A stretch of DNA of 64,000 bases from Neptunomonas sp036804365 (GCA_036804365.1 DAIRSP010000001.1:1-64000), one strand, 5' to 3'; positions 17,878 through 27,503 are shown, numbered from the stretch's first letter. The notes: generated from the letters alone by a model not told the origin. Numbers and translations are program-made.

Positions 17878-18834
17878 TTAGTACACATGTGTGGTTTTCT
17901 CAAACTTCCAAGTCCTTATGATCTCTAGAACATCCGTACTTTTTCTCATCTCAACACTGAACGGCTGAAAAGGTGCTGCAAGTTGCACGATACGAACAGC
18001 GGCATCATCTAATGTTTTAACACCTGAGGATTGGAGAATCTCTACATTCTTCAAGCTTCCATCTGGGTAGATGGCGACGAGCACCCGTAGGGTTCCATAG
18101 AGACTATTTTTTCTGGCTTCTTGCGGATAGTTTAAATTACCTATCATTTCGATGCGTCGGCGCCAGTTGTCTAGGTAGATAGCATCTTCATGCGCGGCCG
18201 TTGAAACAGACGTTAAACGACGCGTTTTTGGTCGCTTAGAGAACTGCTCTTGTTGCATTTTGATTTGTGCTTGAAGGTTAGCGATCTCAAGGCTGCGCGC
18301 CAATAAGGAGGTTGATTGACCTGCACTAGGTTGGGCTTTTGCCTCTGTGGTTTTTTTGGTTTTTTCTGGCGTTTTAATTTTTTGGGGTTTAGTGGTGGTG
18401 ACCACCTTTCGATCAATTTCCTGTTTGTTCTTAACAACCACCTTACTGGTGGGCTTTTCTACGACAGGCTCAGGTGTTGGGTTGGGTGCGGGTGTTTCTA
18501 CTGGGGTTGGAGCCTGTGCCGCTTGATCATGGATCTCAGTATCTTGAAACGTGGATGCTTCGGTAGTGGATAGCAAACGCTTTTCTTCGACGGTTCCACT
18601 GCCCTGCTGATTCTGTTGGGCGAGAAAATCGGCTTTCTCTGGCGCTTTTTCAGATTTGTATTGCGCTAACGTAATCTCAAGTGTCTGCGAGAGCGGCTTT
18701 GGCTTCTCGGTGACGAAGTTGCTCCCCAATATCACTACCGCATGCAATGCGACAGCCATAAATAGCGTGAACCCTAAGCGGTCAATCGGTGTGACCGCTG
18801 GCGTTTCTGCAAATGTTGGGGAGACGCTACTCAC
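17878..18834 (-). CDS. TonB-like energy transducer (TonB3 position)
   Basis: A 318-residue inner-membrane anchored periplasmic protein. One TM helix lies near residues 21-41 (LFMAVALHAVVILG), then a long Pro/Lys/Thr-rich linker (about 70-170), and a C-terminal TonB domain with NLNYPQEARKNSLYGTLRV and GSLKNVEILQSSGVKTLDDAA. No exbB or exbD is nearby. The position between gshB and yqgE equals that of Pseudomonas TonB3, which is needed for twitching motility rather than iron uptake; that role here is inference, supported by pilT/pilU in the same window. Confidence 0.88.
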   Translation of the reverse strand: MSSVSPTFAETPAVTPIDRLGFTLFMAVALHAVVILGSNFVTEKPKPLSQTLEITLAQYKSEKAPEKADFLAQQNQQGSGTVEEKRLLSTTEASTFQDTEIHDQAAQAPTPVETPAPNPTPEPVVEKPTSKVVVKNKQEIDRKVVTTTKPQKIKTPEKTKKTTEAKAQPSAGQSTSLLARSLEIANLQAQIKMQQEQFSKRPKTRRLTSVSTAAHEDAIYLDNWRRRIEMIGNLNYPQEARKNSLYGTLRVLVAIYPDGSLKNVEILQSSGVKTLDDAAVRIVQLAAPFQPFSVEMRKSTDVLEIIRTWKFEKTTHVY

Positions 18835-18836
18835 GC

Positions 18837-19787
18837 TTAATTGGCTCGTTTCTCTTCAATGACATCCATTAGTTGCATAGCGATATCTAAACCGAACTGG
18901 TCATTCAATTCGCGTATACAGGTTGGGCTTGTAACATTGATTTCGGTTAGGTAATCACCAATTACATCCAAGCCAACAAACAGCAGTCCTTTGTCCTTGA
19001 GGGTTTGGGATACCTGACTGCAAATCCATCGATCACGGTCGGTTAGAGGGCGACCCTCTCCACGGCCACCGGCAGCTAAGTTACCCCGTGTTTCCCCTTT
19101 GGTTGGAATGCGGGCTAAGGCATAGTCCACGGGCACACCGTCAATCATGAGAATGCGCTTATCGCCATCAACAATCTCGGGGATATATTTTTGTGCCATG
19201 ATCGTTTGGGTACCATGCGCGGTAAGGGTTTCAATAATAACGCCCAAATTCAAACCATCTTCTTTGATTCGGAAGATTGAAGCACCACCCATGCCATCTA
19301 AAGGTTTAAAAATGACATCTTTATGTTCAGCATGGAACTCACGTAGCAGCGACGCCGATTGCGTCACTAACACCGGCGGGCAGCATTGTGGGAAGTGGGT
19401 TGCAAAGACCTTCTCATTGAAGTCGCGCAGGCTCTGCGTACGGTTGACGACTAACACACCCTCTTTCTCCGCCAGCGCTAATAGGTGCGTGGTATAGATA
19501 AATTCATTATCAAAAGGTGGGTCTTTACGCATCAAAATAACATCCAATGATGCAAGATCCTGTGTCTGATATTCGCCCCGATTAAACCAATGTTCTGGAT
19601 TCTTATCGACAGTAAGAGGAGCCATCTGTGCTCGGGCTTTACCGTCACGCAGAAAGAGATGGCGCTGCTCCATATACCATAATTCCCACCCTTTTTGCTG
19701 AGCAGCCCATAGCATGGCAAGAGAGCTATCCTTTTTGTAGTTAATCCCTTCAATAGGGTCCATTACAATACCGACTTTAAGTGTCAT
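18837..19787 (-). CDS. gshB: glutathione synthetase
   Basis: ATP-grasp enzyme joining gamma-glutamylcysteine and glycine. It has 316 residues, like E. coli GshB. Visible features are VGIVMDPIEGINYKKDSS at the N-terminus, VILMRKDPPFDNEFIY, FKPLDGMGGASIF (ATP loop), PTKGETRGNLAAGGRGEGR and INVTSPTCIRELN. The tonB-like gene follows after two bases, so they are co-transcribed. Confidence 0.96.
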   Translation of the reverse strand: MTLKVGIVMDPIEGINYKKDSSLAMLWAAQQKGWELWYMEQRHLFLRDGKARAQMAPLTVDKNPEHWFNRGEYQTQDLASLDVILMRKDPPFDNEFIYTTHLLALAEKEGVLVVNRTQSLRDFNEKVFATHFPQCCPPVLVTQSASLLREFHAEHKDVIFKPLDGMGGASIFRIKEDGLNLGVIIETLTAHGTQTIMAQKYIPEIVDGDKRILMIDGVPVDYALARIPTKGETRGNLAAGGRGEGRPLTDRDRWICSQVSQTLKDKGLLFVGLDVIGDYLTEINVTSPTCIRELNDQFGLDIAMQLMDVIEEKRAN

Positions 19788-19846
19788 TCTCTGCTGTCCT
19801 CAGGATCGATGATGGGAAGAGTGTAATATAAATCGTGACCGAGTAC

Positions 19847-20575
19847 CTAGCTTAGGTCGCCCCATAAATATTGCAAAATGGCTTGTGCCGCGACAGGCGC
19901 TGTCTCGGTTCGCATAACTCTTGGGCCAAACGCAACGGGTTTGAATCCGTTGGCGAGCGCCAATTCAACCTCATCCTCGGTTAACCCGCCCTCTGGGCCA
20001 ATCAATAAGGCAATCGAGTCTGGCTTAGGCAGGTCGCCGAGTGGTTGTTCCGTATGATGATGCAGGACTAACTTTAGGTCAGCCTTGACCTCAGTTAACC
20101 ACTCTTGAAGCGGTGTTATTGTATGTATTTCAGGTAGGTCGTTTCGCAAAGACTGTTCGCACGCACTGATGGCTACCTGTTGCCAATGTGATACTCGTTT
20201 TTCTTGGCGATCATTGTTTAATCGTACTTCGCAGCGTTCGGTAAATAGAGGTGTCATGGCTGCCATGCCTAACTCGGTGGCCTTTTGGATAGCGTAATCC
20301 ATGCGTTCACCGCGTGAAACTGCTTGGCCGATATGGATAGACAGGGCGCTTTGTCTTTGTGGGGTGGTTGCTTGATTAATTAACACGCTTGCTTGGCGTT
20401 TTTCAACTTGGGTTAACGTACACAAGTATTCTTGGCCGTTACCGTTGAATAAAATGATCTGTTCATCACACCGCATACGTAATACGCGCGATACATGCTG
20501 AGTCACAGCGTCACTCAGTTGAATTGTATCGCCGGTATGGAATTCGGTGGCTTCGTAAAAACGTGGTATTCGCAT
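19847..20575 (-). CDS. rsmE: 16S rRNA m3U1498 methyltransferase RsmE
   Basis: A 242-residue SPOUT-fold methyltransferase acting on U1498 of 16S rRNA. Key parts are the N-terminal PUA-like domain (HVSRVLRMRCDEQIILFNG), QKATELGMAAMTPLF, and the knot with LLIGPEGGLTEDEVELA and LGPRVMRTETA-like FGPRVMRTETAPVAA. rsmE next to gshB is a common gammaproteobacterial arrangement. Confidence 0.95.
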   Translation of the reverse strand: MRIPRFYEATEFHTGDTIQLSDAVTQHVSRVLRMRCDEQIILFNGNGQEYLCTLTQVEKRQASVLINQATTPQRQSALSIHIGQAVSRGERMDYAIQKATELGMAAMTPLFTERCEVRLNNDRQEKRVSHWQQVAISACEQSLRNDLPEIHTITPLQEWLTEVKADLKLVLHHHTEQPLGDLPKPDSIALLIGPEGGLTEDEVELALANGFKPVAFGPRVMRTETAPVAAQAILQYLWGDLS

Positions 20576-20631
20576 CGCTATTAAACCATTGAATCAGTAA
20601 TGCTGCTTATTATGCCACTTTGGGGAGGGTA

Positions 20632-22749
20632 TCAGTCCAGTTCAATCTCTAGATTCTGATTTTCTAGTAACAGCTCGAAACGATTTTTTTCTAGGGGTTT
20701 GCTGAGCAGATACCCTTGGACGATGTTGCAGTTCATTATGCGAAGTATGTTGAGTTGCTCTAATGTTTCAACACCCTCTGCGACCACTTTGAAACCGAGT
20801 CCCTGCGCCATATGGGTAATTGCAGAGATGATCTGTTTATCACCGTGGCTAGACTCTAAGTCTTCAATGAAAGCGCGATCAATTTTGACTTTATCAATGG
20901 GAAGATTGCGAATACGGCTGAGTGAAGAGTAGCCCGTACCGAAGTCATCAATGGATGTTTTTATTCCTAGTGACTTCAAACTATTGATTTTATTCTGTAC
21001 GGTTTCAATTGATTCGATTAAAACTCCTTCGGTTAACTCGAACTCTATCATAGAGAGTGGGATGTCATAGATAGCCGTGACTGAACGAACAAGCTCTTGC
21101 AGGTCGCAGCGAACAAAGGTCAGCCCGGATAAGTTAATCGCTAGTGGAGGGTGCTCAAGCCCTTGCTGGTGCCATTCAAAAATCTGTTTTGCAGTCGCTT
21201 CCAGAACCCATCTATCAAGTCGTGTGACAAGCCCACTTTGTTCGGCAAAGGTGACGAATTTGGCCGGTGAAATTAAGCCTTTCTCTGGATGAGCCCAACG
21301 TAAGAGTACTTCTGCTGAGATTAACCGGTTAGTTTGAAGATCAAAGAGGGGTTGGAAGACCAAGTGGAACTGATCCTCTACAAGCGCTTTTTGAATGTCT
21401 TTCCAAAGTTCTAAACGTTCATCTAGGGCAAATGTTTTGAGTTGATTGAAGTACATGTAGTCAAACTCTAAACGCCTAGCTTCACTTAGAGCCTCTTCTG
21501 CATTGCTGATGAGTTGAAGCTCCTGATCACCATTTTCGGGAGCAAAGCTAATGCCAATACGAGAAATAAAGGTGAGTTTTTGCCCGCTGATGTTGGCGGG
21601 CTGCATAATGATATCTTGAATTGATGTAATGGCGTGATGCACACGCTCTGTTGTCGTATTTAGTTGGACGAGTGTAATTGAGTCATCGCCATGGCGAGCT
21701 AGCAAATCACCTTTGGGTAAAATGGCTCGGATGCGTTGCGATATATCTGCCAGAGCTGCGTTACAAAACTCATTTCCCCACTGAGATAAAATATCACGCA
21801 AGATTGGAATTTTTATCACAAAGATAGCGATAAGCTGTGACTCGATGCGCTCATTCAGGGCTGTTTGCAACGCTGCGCCGATCGCTTTGCGGGTCATGAG
21901 TTGGGTGTTAGGATCAAACGATTCGCGATAGCGAGCTTCTTCATTCTGTTGTTTGAGGTGGATATTTTCTAACGTTTGTTGCTTAAAATGGATCAGCGCT
22001 CTGGCGATGCTGCCGAGCTCGTCCTTTCTATCACCGTCTGTTACCTCAACCGAGATGTTGCCTGACGTAAGTTTCTGCAACTGTTGAGTGAGTCTGACGG
22101 TTGGGGCGCTGATGCTCGCAGCAATGCGTGAAGCAACTAAAAAGCACAGGTAAGCGAAAAATAGCGTGATAACGGTGTATAACAAGGTCCGAGTGATAAA
22201 AGCATCGGTAATGTCGTCCATGTACACCCCCGTAGCTAAAATGAGTTCTGTGCCCGGGATGATTTTTGCATAGCTTAGTTTATCAACGGCCTTTTCTTCA
22301 CCGGGATGCGGCCATTTGAAATACCAAAAAGACTCCCCTTTTTCTCTAATCCCTTGCAGCATCAAACGAGTCGGGTAGTTCCCCGCGGAATCTTGAAAAT
22401 CGATTAAATTACGATTTTCCAGTTCAGGCATAATAGGATGGAGGAGCATCTTGCCGGTAATGTCATGGATCATCATGTAGTTGTTCGAATCGTAGCGTAC
22501 GCTATAAATAAACTCTTTGAGGTAGCGCTCTTTTTCGCTTTTGGATAGCACAGTATCCGGTTCAGTTAGAATGTGTTTAAGCTGACTCACCGTACTATCG
22601 ACGATATTTTTAATCATCGTTTTACGGCTTTCTATAATGTCGTCATGTGACAGTTTTAGGGTATAAGCGCAAGAGATCACCATGCTGAGTATCATAAGCG
22701 TCACTAAAACCAGTAATTTGTTTTTGATCGCTATGTCCTGCAGACGCAT
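20632..22749 (-). CDS. membrane Cache-HAMP-GGDEF(degenerate)-EAL protein
   Basis: A 705-residue c-di-GMP signalling protein. TM1 is at about 11-30, a single Cache-type periplasmic sensor at about 50-180 (YMMIHDITGKML), TM2 at about 183-208, then HAMP. The GGDEF site is degenerate (RHGDDS at about 352-357), so cyclase activity is unlikely. The EAL domain from about residue 445 keeps the catalytic residues: E480 in EVLLRW, INLSG, FELTEG, DDFGTGYSS, the Lys of VKIDRAF, and AEGVET. So it is a probable membrane phosphodiesterase. The ATG at 22749 follows GGGAG; the longer frame to 22806 is rejected. Confidence 0.92.
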   Translation of the reverse strand: MRLQDIAIKNKLLVLVTLMILSMVISCAYTLKLSHDDIIESRKTMIKNIVDSTVSQLKHILTEPDTVLSKSEKERYLKEFIYSVRYDSNNYMMIHDITGKMLLHPIMPELENRNLIDFQDSAGNYPTRLMLQGIREKGESFWYFKWPHPGEEKAVDKLSYAKIIPGTELILATGVYMDDITDAFITRTLLYTVITLFFAYLCFLVASRIAASISAPTVRLTQQLQKLTSGNISVEVTDGDRKDELGSIARALIHFKQQTLENIHLKQQNEEARYRESFDPNTQLMTRKAIGAALQTALNERIESQLIAIFVIKIPILRDILSQWGNEFCNAALADISQRIRAILPKGDLLARHGDDSITLVQLNTTTERVHHAITSIQDIIMQPANISGQKLTFISRIGISFAPENGDQELQLISNAEEALSEARRLEFDYMYFNQLKTFALDERLELWKDIQKALVEDQFHLVFQPLFDLQTNRLISAEVLLRWAHPEKGLISPAKFVTFAEQSGLVTRLDRWVLEATAKQIFEWHQQGLEHPPLAINLSGLTFVRCDLQELVRSVTAIYDIPLSMIEFELTEGVLIESIETVQNKINSLKSLGIKTSIDDFGTGYSSLSRIRNLPIDKVKIDRAFIEDLESSHGDKQIISAITHMAQGLGFKVVAEGVETLEQLNILRIMNCNIVQGYLLSKPLEKNRFELLLENQNLEIELD

Positions 22750-22870
22750 GGGGTCTCCCAAATCCTGATATGCGGTTCTCTCTAGGAGAGGTCCACCTAT
22801 ATACATCGATAGATAATAGTGTTAATGAAAATAGGCGTAAATTCCAGTTATCCAAGGAGTTAAAAATACA

Positions 22871-22893
22871 AAAGGCGCCCTGGAGGCGCCTTT
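22871..22893 (-). terminator. metK terminator
   Basis: Nine-base stem AAAGGCGCC / GGCGCCTTT with a five-base loop, 18 bases beyond the metK stop. On the minus strand it is followed by TTTTG and then another T run, so it acts as an intrinsic terminator for metK. Confidence 0.88.
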
Positions 22894-22911
22894 GACTAAT
22901 AATTTTAGCTT

Positions 22912-24102
22912 TTAGATACCCGCATCGGCTTTTAATGCTTCAACTTTATCTGTGCGCTCCCATGTGAACGCAGTGAAGGTGTCATCACCGAACGTCATTT
23001 CGTATGGGTTACGGCCAAAGTGGCCATATGCCGCAGTGGCTTGGTACATAGGGTGCAGTAAATCAAGCATACGAGTGATGGCGTGTGGACGAAGGTCAAA
23101 GTGGCGACCTACTAGCTCGATGATTTTTTCGTCAGAGATTTTGCCCGTACCGAAAGTGTTAATTGATACAGATGTTGGCTCTGCTACACCAATGGCGTAA
23201 GAGACTTGAATCTCGCAGCGGTCGGCTAAGCCTGCCGCTACTATGTTTTTAGCCACATAGCGGCCTGCATACGCAGCAGAGCGGTCAACTTTAGACGGAT
23301 CTTTACCAGAGAAAGCGCCACCACCGTGACGAGCCATCCCGCCGTATGTATCAACGATAATTTTACGACCTGTTAAACCACAGTCACCTACCGGTCCGCC
23401 GATAACAAACTTGCCGGTTGGGTTGATGTGGAATTTAGTTGATTTAGTGATCCACTCAGCAGGCAGAACCTGTTTGATGATCAGTTCCATTACCGCATCA
23501 CGAAGATCAGATTGTGATACATCAGGGTTGTGTTGTGTGGACAGAACCACCGCATCAATGCCTGAAGGTACACCATTTTCGTAACGGAAGGTGACTTGTG
23601 ATTTTGCATCAGGACGCAACCACGGCAGTAAGCCTGATTTGCGCACCTCGGCTTGGCGCTCAACCAGTCGATGAGCGTAAGTAATGGGTGCCGGCATGAA
23701 CACATCGGTTTCATTCGATGCATAACCAAACATCAATCCTTGGTCGCCTGCGCCTTGATCTTCTGGCTTAGCGCGGTCAACACCTTGGTTTATATCAGGA
23801 GACTGTTTGCCAATGATGTTAATGACACCGCAAGTAGCGCCGTCATAGCCTACTTCAGATGAGGTGTAGCCAATGTCGCAGATGACATTACGTACGATAT
23901 CTTCAAGATCTACCCACGCAGACGTGGTGATCTCGCCAGAAACAACCGCTACACCGGTTTTTACAAGTGTTTCGCATGCGACGCGTGCATATTTATCTTC
24001 ACTGATAATGGCATCAAGCACGGCATCAGAAATCTGATCGGCGATTTTGTCTGGGTGGCCTTCAGACACGGATTCAGAAGTAAACAGGCTGTATTCGCTC
24101 AT
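22912..24102 (-). CDS. metK: S-adenosylmethionine synthetase
   Basis: Makes S-adenosylmethionine from methionine and ATP. It has 396 residues. Characteristic stretches include FTSESVSEGHPDKIADQISD, GAGDQGLMFGYA and GGGAFSGKDPSKVDRSAAY, all intact. It is a monocistronic unit on the minus strand, divergent from tkt with a 283-base shared upstream region that contains an inverted repeat in the metK leader. Confidence 0.98.
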   Translation of the reverse strand: MSEYSLFTSESVSEGHPDKIADQISDAVLDAIISEDKYARVACETLVKTGVAVVSGEITTSAWVDLEDIVRNVICDIGYTSSEVGYDGATCGVINIIGKQSPDINQGVDRAKPEDQGAGDQGLMFGYASNETDVFMPAPITYAHRLVERQAEVRKSGLLPWLRPDAKSQVTFRYENGVPSGIDAVVLSTQHNPDVSQSDLRDAVMELIIKQVLPAEWITKSTKFHINPTGKFVIGGPVGDCGLTGRKIIVDTYGGMARHGGGAFSGKDPSKVDRSAAYAGRYVAKNIVAAGLADRCEIQVSYAIGVAEPTSVSINTFGTGKISDEKIIELVGRHFDLRPHAITRMLDLLHPMYQATAAYGHFGRNPYEMTFGDDTFTAFTWERTDKVEALKADAGI

Positions 24103-24139
24103 CGCGTGTGGGTATCCTCTACACTAAAACTAGGTGGGT

Positions 24140-24174
24140 TAGAGACAGCTGAAAGATGCTTAAATTTGTCTCTA
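24140..24174 (-). promoter_or_regulatory. inverted repeat in metK leader
   Basis: Perfect 8-base arms TAGAGACA / TGTCTCTA with a 19-base spacer, 38-72 bases upstream of the metK start. It could form a leader hairpin or be an operator. The rest of the 24103-24385 gap is AT-rich; it also has a 13-base palindrome ATGAAAATTTCAT at 24241 and a TTGACA element at 24257. I see no E. coli-type MetJ box series and cannot match a known SAM riboswitch. Confidence 0.4.
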
Positions 24175-24385
24175 TAAAAAAACTGAGCTGCATTTTAGCT
24201 TTCTTAGAGGGCTATTGCATGAATTAAGCGGGTTTTTTTAATGAAAATTTCATGAATTGACATGAAAATCGTTCACTTTTTGACGAAATCTAGTTTTATC
24301 GTTGAAGCAAAGCGCTATCTGGGCGAAAATTACGCCACTAAAATTTCACACCTTAAAATTTGGGAAATTCCCAGGAGTTGTTTGA

Positions 24386-26380
24386 ATGTCCTCTCGCAGA
24401 GAACTGGCTAACGCTATTCGCGCATTAAGTATGGATGCTGTTCAGAAAGCAAAATCAGGCCATCCGGGTGCGCCAATGGGTATGGCAGATATTGCTGAAG
24501 TACTCTGGAATGACTTTATGCAGCACAATCCGAGCAACCCTCAGTGGTTTGATCGTGATCGCTTCGTGTTGTCTAACGGTCATGGCTCAATGCTTATCTA
24601 CTCGTTACTTCACTTGACTGGCTACGATGTATCAATCGAGGACATCAAAAACTTCCGTCAATTACACTCTAAAACAGCGGGTCACCCTGAGTATGGCTAT
24701 TGCCCAGGTGTTGAGACAACGACCGGTCCGCTTGGGCAAGGTATTACCAATGCCGTCGGTTTCGCGATTGCTGAAAAAACATTAGCAGCGCAATTTAACC
24801 GCTCGAATCATGACATCATTGATCACAACACTTATGTCTTCTTGGGTGATGGTTGCATGATGGAAGGCATCTCTCACGAAGCCTGTTCACTCGCAGGCAC
24901 TTTAGGCTTAGGCAAGCTAATCGCGTTTTGGGATGACAACGGCATCTCTATCGATGGCGAAGTGGAAGGTTGGTACACCGACGATAACGTCAAACGCTTT
25001 GAATCTTACGGATGGCAAGTGATTCCAGCGGTTGATGGTCATAACGCTGACGCGATTCGTGCCGCGATTGTTAAAGCACAAGAAAATACCACTCAACCAA
25101 CATTGATCTGCTGTAAAACCACGATTGGTTTCGGTTCACCTAACAAAGAAGGTAAAGAGGATTGCCACGGTGCGCCTCTAGGTGAAGCAGAGATCGCATT
25201 AACACGTGAGCGTTTAGGCTGGAAATTCCCTGCATTTGAAATCCCAGAAGATATTTATGGTGATTGGGATGCTAAAGAGTCGGGCACGCGTGCAGAAAAT
25301 GAATGGAATGAGCGTTTTGCCGCTTACCGCGCTGAGTTCCCTGAGTTAGCAGATGAGTTAATCCGTCGTATGGCGGGTGAACTACCGGCTGATTTCTCAG
25401 CAAAAGCTGATGCGTGGATTGCTGAAGTCGCTGCTAAAGGTGAAACAATTGCTTCACGTAAAGCCTCACAAAATGCTTTGAATGCGTACGGTCCTTTATT
25501 GCCGGAATTGATGGGCGGTTCGGCTGACCTTGCAGGTTCTAACTTAACGCTATGGTCGGGCGCGAAAGGCATCGAGAAGAACGATGCATCAGGTAACTAC
25601 CTGTTTTATGGTGTGCGTGAGTTTGGTATGTCGGCCATCATGAACGGTATCGCTCTGCATGGCGGATTTATCCCTTACGGCGCAACTTTCCTTGTATTCA
25701 TGGAATATGCTCGCAATGCATTACGTATGGCTGCTTTGATGAAGCAACGTGCCATTCATGTTTACACGCATGACTCTATTGGTTTGGGTGAAGATGGTCC
25801 AACCCATCAACCTATCGAGCAGGTTTCAAACTTGCGTCATACGCCAAATATGAGCTGCTGGCGTCCGGCTGACGCAGTAGAATCTGCGGTGGCTTGGAAA
25901 GCAGCGTTAGAGCGTAACGATGGCCCAACGGCTATGGTGTTCTCGCGTCAAAACCTACCGCATCAAGTGCGCACGCCTGAGCAGGTCGCGAACATCGCGC
26001 GCGGTGGTTACATTTTGCGTGATACTCAAGGACAACCGGATGCTATCTTGATCGCAACAGGCTCTGAAGTCGGTCTTGCGATGGATGCAGCCTTGGCACT
26101 GGAAGCAGAAGGCAAGCAGGTGCGCGTTGTGTCTATGCCTGAAACGGGTCTGTTTGATAAGCAAGATGCAGCGTACCGTGAATCTGTATTGCCGGCGGCT
26201 GTGACAGCGCGTGTTGCAGTGGAAGCTTTGCAAGCTGACTTCTGGTACAAGTATGTTGGTCTTAATGGTGCAATCGTAGGTATGACAACCTTCGGTGAGT
26301 CAGCGCCTGCTGGCGAACTGTTTAAGCATTTCGGCTTTACCGTTGAGAATGTTGTTAACACTGTAAAATCTGTTATCTAA
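24386..26380 (+). CDS. tkt: transketolase
   Basis: TPP-dependent two-carbon transfer in the pentose phosphate pathway. It has 664 residues, the bacterial norm. The TPP pyrophosphate motif begins LGDGCMMEG and continues to the metal-binding part near FWDDNGISIDG. N-terminal KSGHPGAPMGMA and the pyrimidine-domain HDSIGLGEDGPTHQPIEQ are intact. The ATG at 24386 is preceded by CAGGAG. It heads a plus-strand group tkt-epd-pgk-fba also known from E. coli and Pseudomonas. Confidence 0.98.
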   Translation: MSSRRELANAIRALSMDAVQKAKSGHPGAPMGMADIAEVLWNDFMQHNPSNPQWFDRDRFVLSNGHGSMLIYSLLHLTGYDVSIEDIKNFRQLHSKTAGHPEYGYCPGVETTTGPLGQGITNAVGFAIAEKTLAAQFNRSNHDIIDHNTYVFLGDGCMMEGISHEACSLAGTLGLGKLIAFWDDNGISIDGEVEGWYTDDNVKRFESYGWQVIPAVDGHNADAIRAAIVKAQENTTQPTLICCKTTIGFGSPNKEGKEDCHGAPLGEAEIALTRERLGWKFPAFEIPEDIYGDWDAKESGTRAENEWNERFAAYRAEFPELADELIRRMAGELPADFSAKADAWIAEVAAKGETIASRKASQNALNAYGPLLPELMGGSADLAGSNLTLWSGAKGIEKNDASGNYLFYGVREFGMSAIMNGIALHGGFIPYGATFLVFMEYARNALRMAALMKQRAIHVYTHDSIGLGEDGPTHQPIEQVSNLRHTPNMSCWRPADAVESAVAWKAALERNDGPTAMVFSRQNLPHQVRTPEQVANIARGGYILRDTQGQPDAILIATGSEVGLAMDAALALEAEGKQVRVVSMPETGLFDKQDAAYRESVLPAAVTARVAVEALQADFWYKYVGLNGAIVGMTTFGESAPAGELFKHFGFTVENVVNTVKSVI

Positions 26381-26392
26381 ACAGACCTTCTA

Positions 26393-26418
26393 GTAAGCCG
26401 GGTATTCGCTCGGCTTAC
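26393..26418 (+). other. hairpin between tkt and epd
   Basis: Arms GTAAGCCG / CGGCTTAC, eight perfect pairs with a ten-base loop. No T run follows, so it is not a simple terminator; it could slow 3' decay of tkt mRNA or partially attenuate transcription into epd (inference). Confidence 0.45.
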
Positions 26419-26444
26419 ACCTCTTATCTGAGAACAGGCGTCTA

Positions 26445-27494
26445 ATGAGTTTTCGAGTTGCGATTAACGGCTATGGTCGTATCGGGCAGTGTGTTCTAAG
26501 GGCCATCTACGACAGTGGTTTGCAGGACTATTTGCAGGTTGTAGCCTTAAATGAGCTATCCGATATTGAGACTGTTACCTATTTAACTCGCTACGACACC
26601 ACTCATGGTCGTTTTCCTATCCCCGTAGAGCATGACGGCACTCATTTAATTATCGGTCATGATAAAATTGCTGTATTAAATCAACCAAACCCTGAGCGAC
26701 TCCCTTGGAAGGCTTTAGATGTTGATTTGGTACTTGAGTGCTCAGGTTCATTCAGTGATAGAGAAACCGCGCAGAAGCACCTAGATGCAGGTGCCAAACG
26801 CTTGTTGTTTTCGCAGCCGGCTAAACCTGATGTAGATGCAACCATTGTTTACGGACTGAATCACCAGCAACTGTCGAATGATATGCGCATCGTTTCCGCA
26901 GCGTCCTGTACCACAAACTGTGTGATTCCGGTTCTCGACCTGTTGCATCGAGAGTTAGGTATAACTCAAGGCGTTACGACAACGATCCATTCAGCGATGA
27001 ATGATCAGCCAGTGATTGATAGTTACCATCAAACGGATCTGCGCTTAACGCGCAGTGCGATACAGTCAATCATTCCTGTAGATACTGGCTTGGCGCGAGG
27101 TATTGATCGACTCTTGCCTGAGTTGGCGGGGCGATTCGAATGCCTGCATCTACGCGTACCAACGATCAATGTTTCGGTGATGGATATGAGTATCAACGTT
27201 TCTAGGCCGACTAGCGTTGAAGAAGTGAATACCATTATTCAAAAGGCAGCATCAGGTCACTTAAAAGGACTATTAGGTTATACCGAAGAACCCCATGCTT
27301 CGGTAGACTTTAATCGCGATCCACGTTCCGCAGTGGTTGATGGTACGCAAACCCGCGTAAGTGGCAAACAAATGATAAAATTGCTCTGCTGGTTTGATAA
27401 CGAGTGGGGTTTTGCAAATCGAATGTTGGATATTGCTAAAGATTGGTTAAACCAATCCCAATCCAATGAAACTTTTAATGAGAAGAGTAAGTAG
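26445..27494 (+). CDS. epd: erythrose-4-phosphate dehydrogenase
   Basis: A GAPDH-family protein of 349 residues. NAD site INGYGRIGQ, catalytic Cys in SAASCTTNCVIP. I call Epd rather than GAPDH because TTTIHSAMNDQPVIDSYH matches Epd, whereas GAPDH has TTVHAYTxDQ, and because the locus is tkt-epd-pgk-fba. Epd makes 4-phosphoerythronate for pyridoxal phosphate synthesis. A residual glycolytic activity cannot be excluded. A separate gapA is expected elsewhere. Confidence 0.9.
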   Translation: MSFRVAINGYGRIGQCVLRAIYDSGLQDYLQVVALNELSDIETVTYLTRYDTTHGRFPIPVEHDGTHLIIGHDKIAVLNQPNPERLPWKALDVDLVLECSGSFSDRETAQKHLDAGAKRLLFSQPAKPDVDATIVYGLNHQQLSNDMRIVSAASCTTNCVIPVLDLLHRELGITQGVTTTIHSAMNDQPVIDSYHQTDLRLTRSAIQSIIPVDTGLARGIDRLLPELAGRFECLHLRVPTINVSVMDMSINVSRPTSVEEVNTIIQKAASGHLKGLLGYTEEPHASVDFNRDPRSAVVDGTQTRVSGKQMIKLLCWFDNEWGFANRMLDIAKDWLNQSQSNETFNEKSK

Positions 27495-27503
27495 GACACG
27501 CCC

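Noticed and set aside
19147..19497. 116-residue frame opposite gshB
   Set aside because: Shadow of gshB, which matches the known enzyme over its full length.
24103..24385. Known SAM riboswitch or MetJ boxes for metK
   Set aside because: I could not fit the leader to any SAM riboswitch consensus from memory, and there is no tandem AGACGTCT-like box; only an inverted repeat is reported.
26445..27494. GapA (glyceraldehyde-3-phosphate dehydrogenase)
   Set aside because: The IHSAMNDQPVIDSYH stretch and tkt-epd-pgk-fba context favour erythrose-4-phosphate dehydrogenase.
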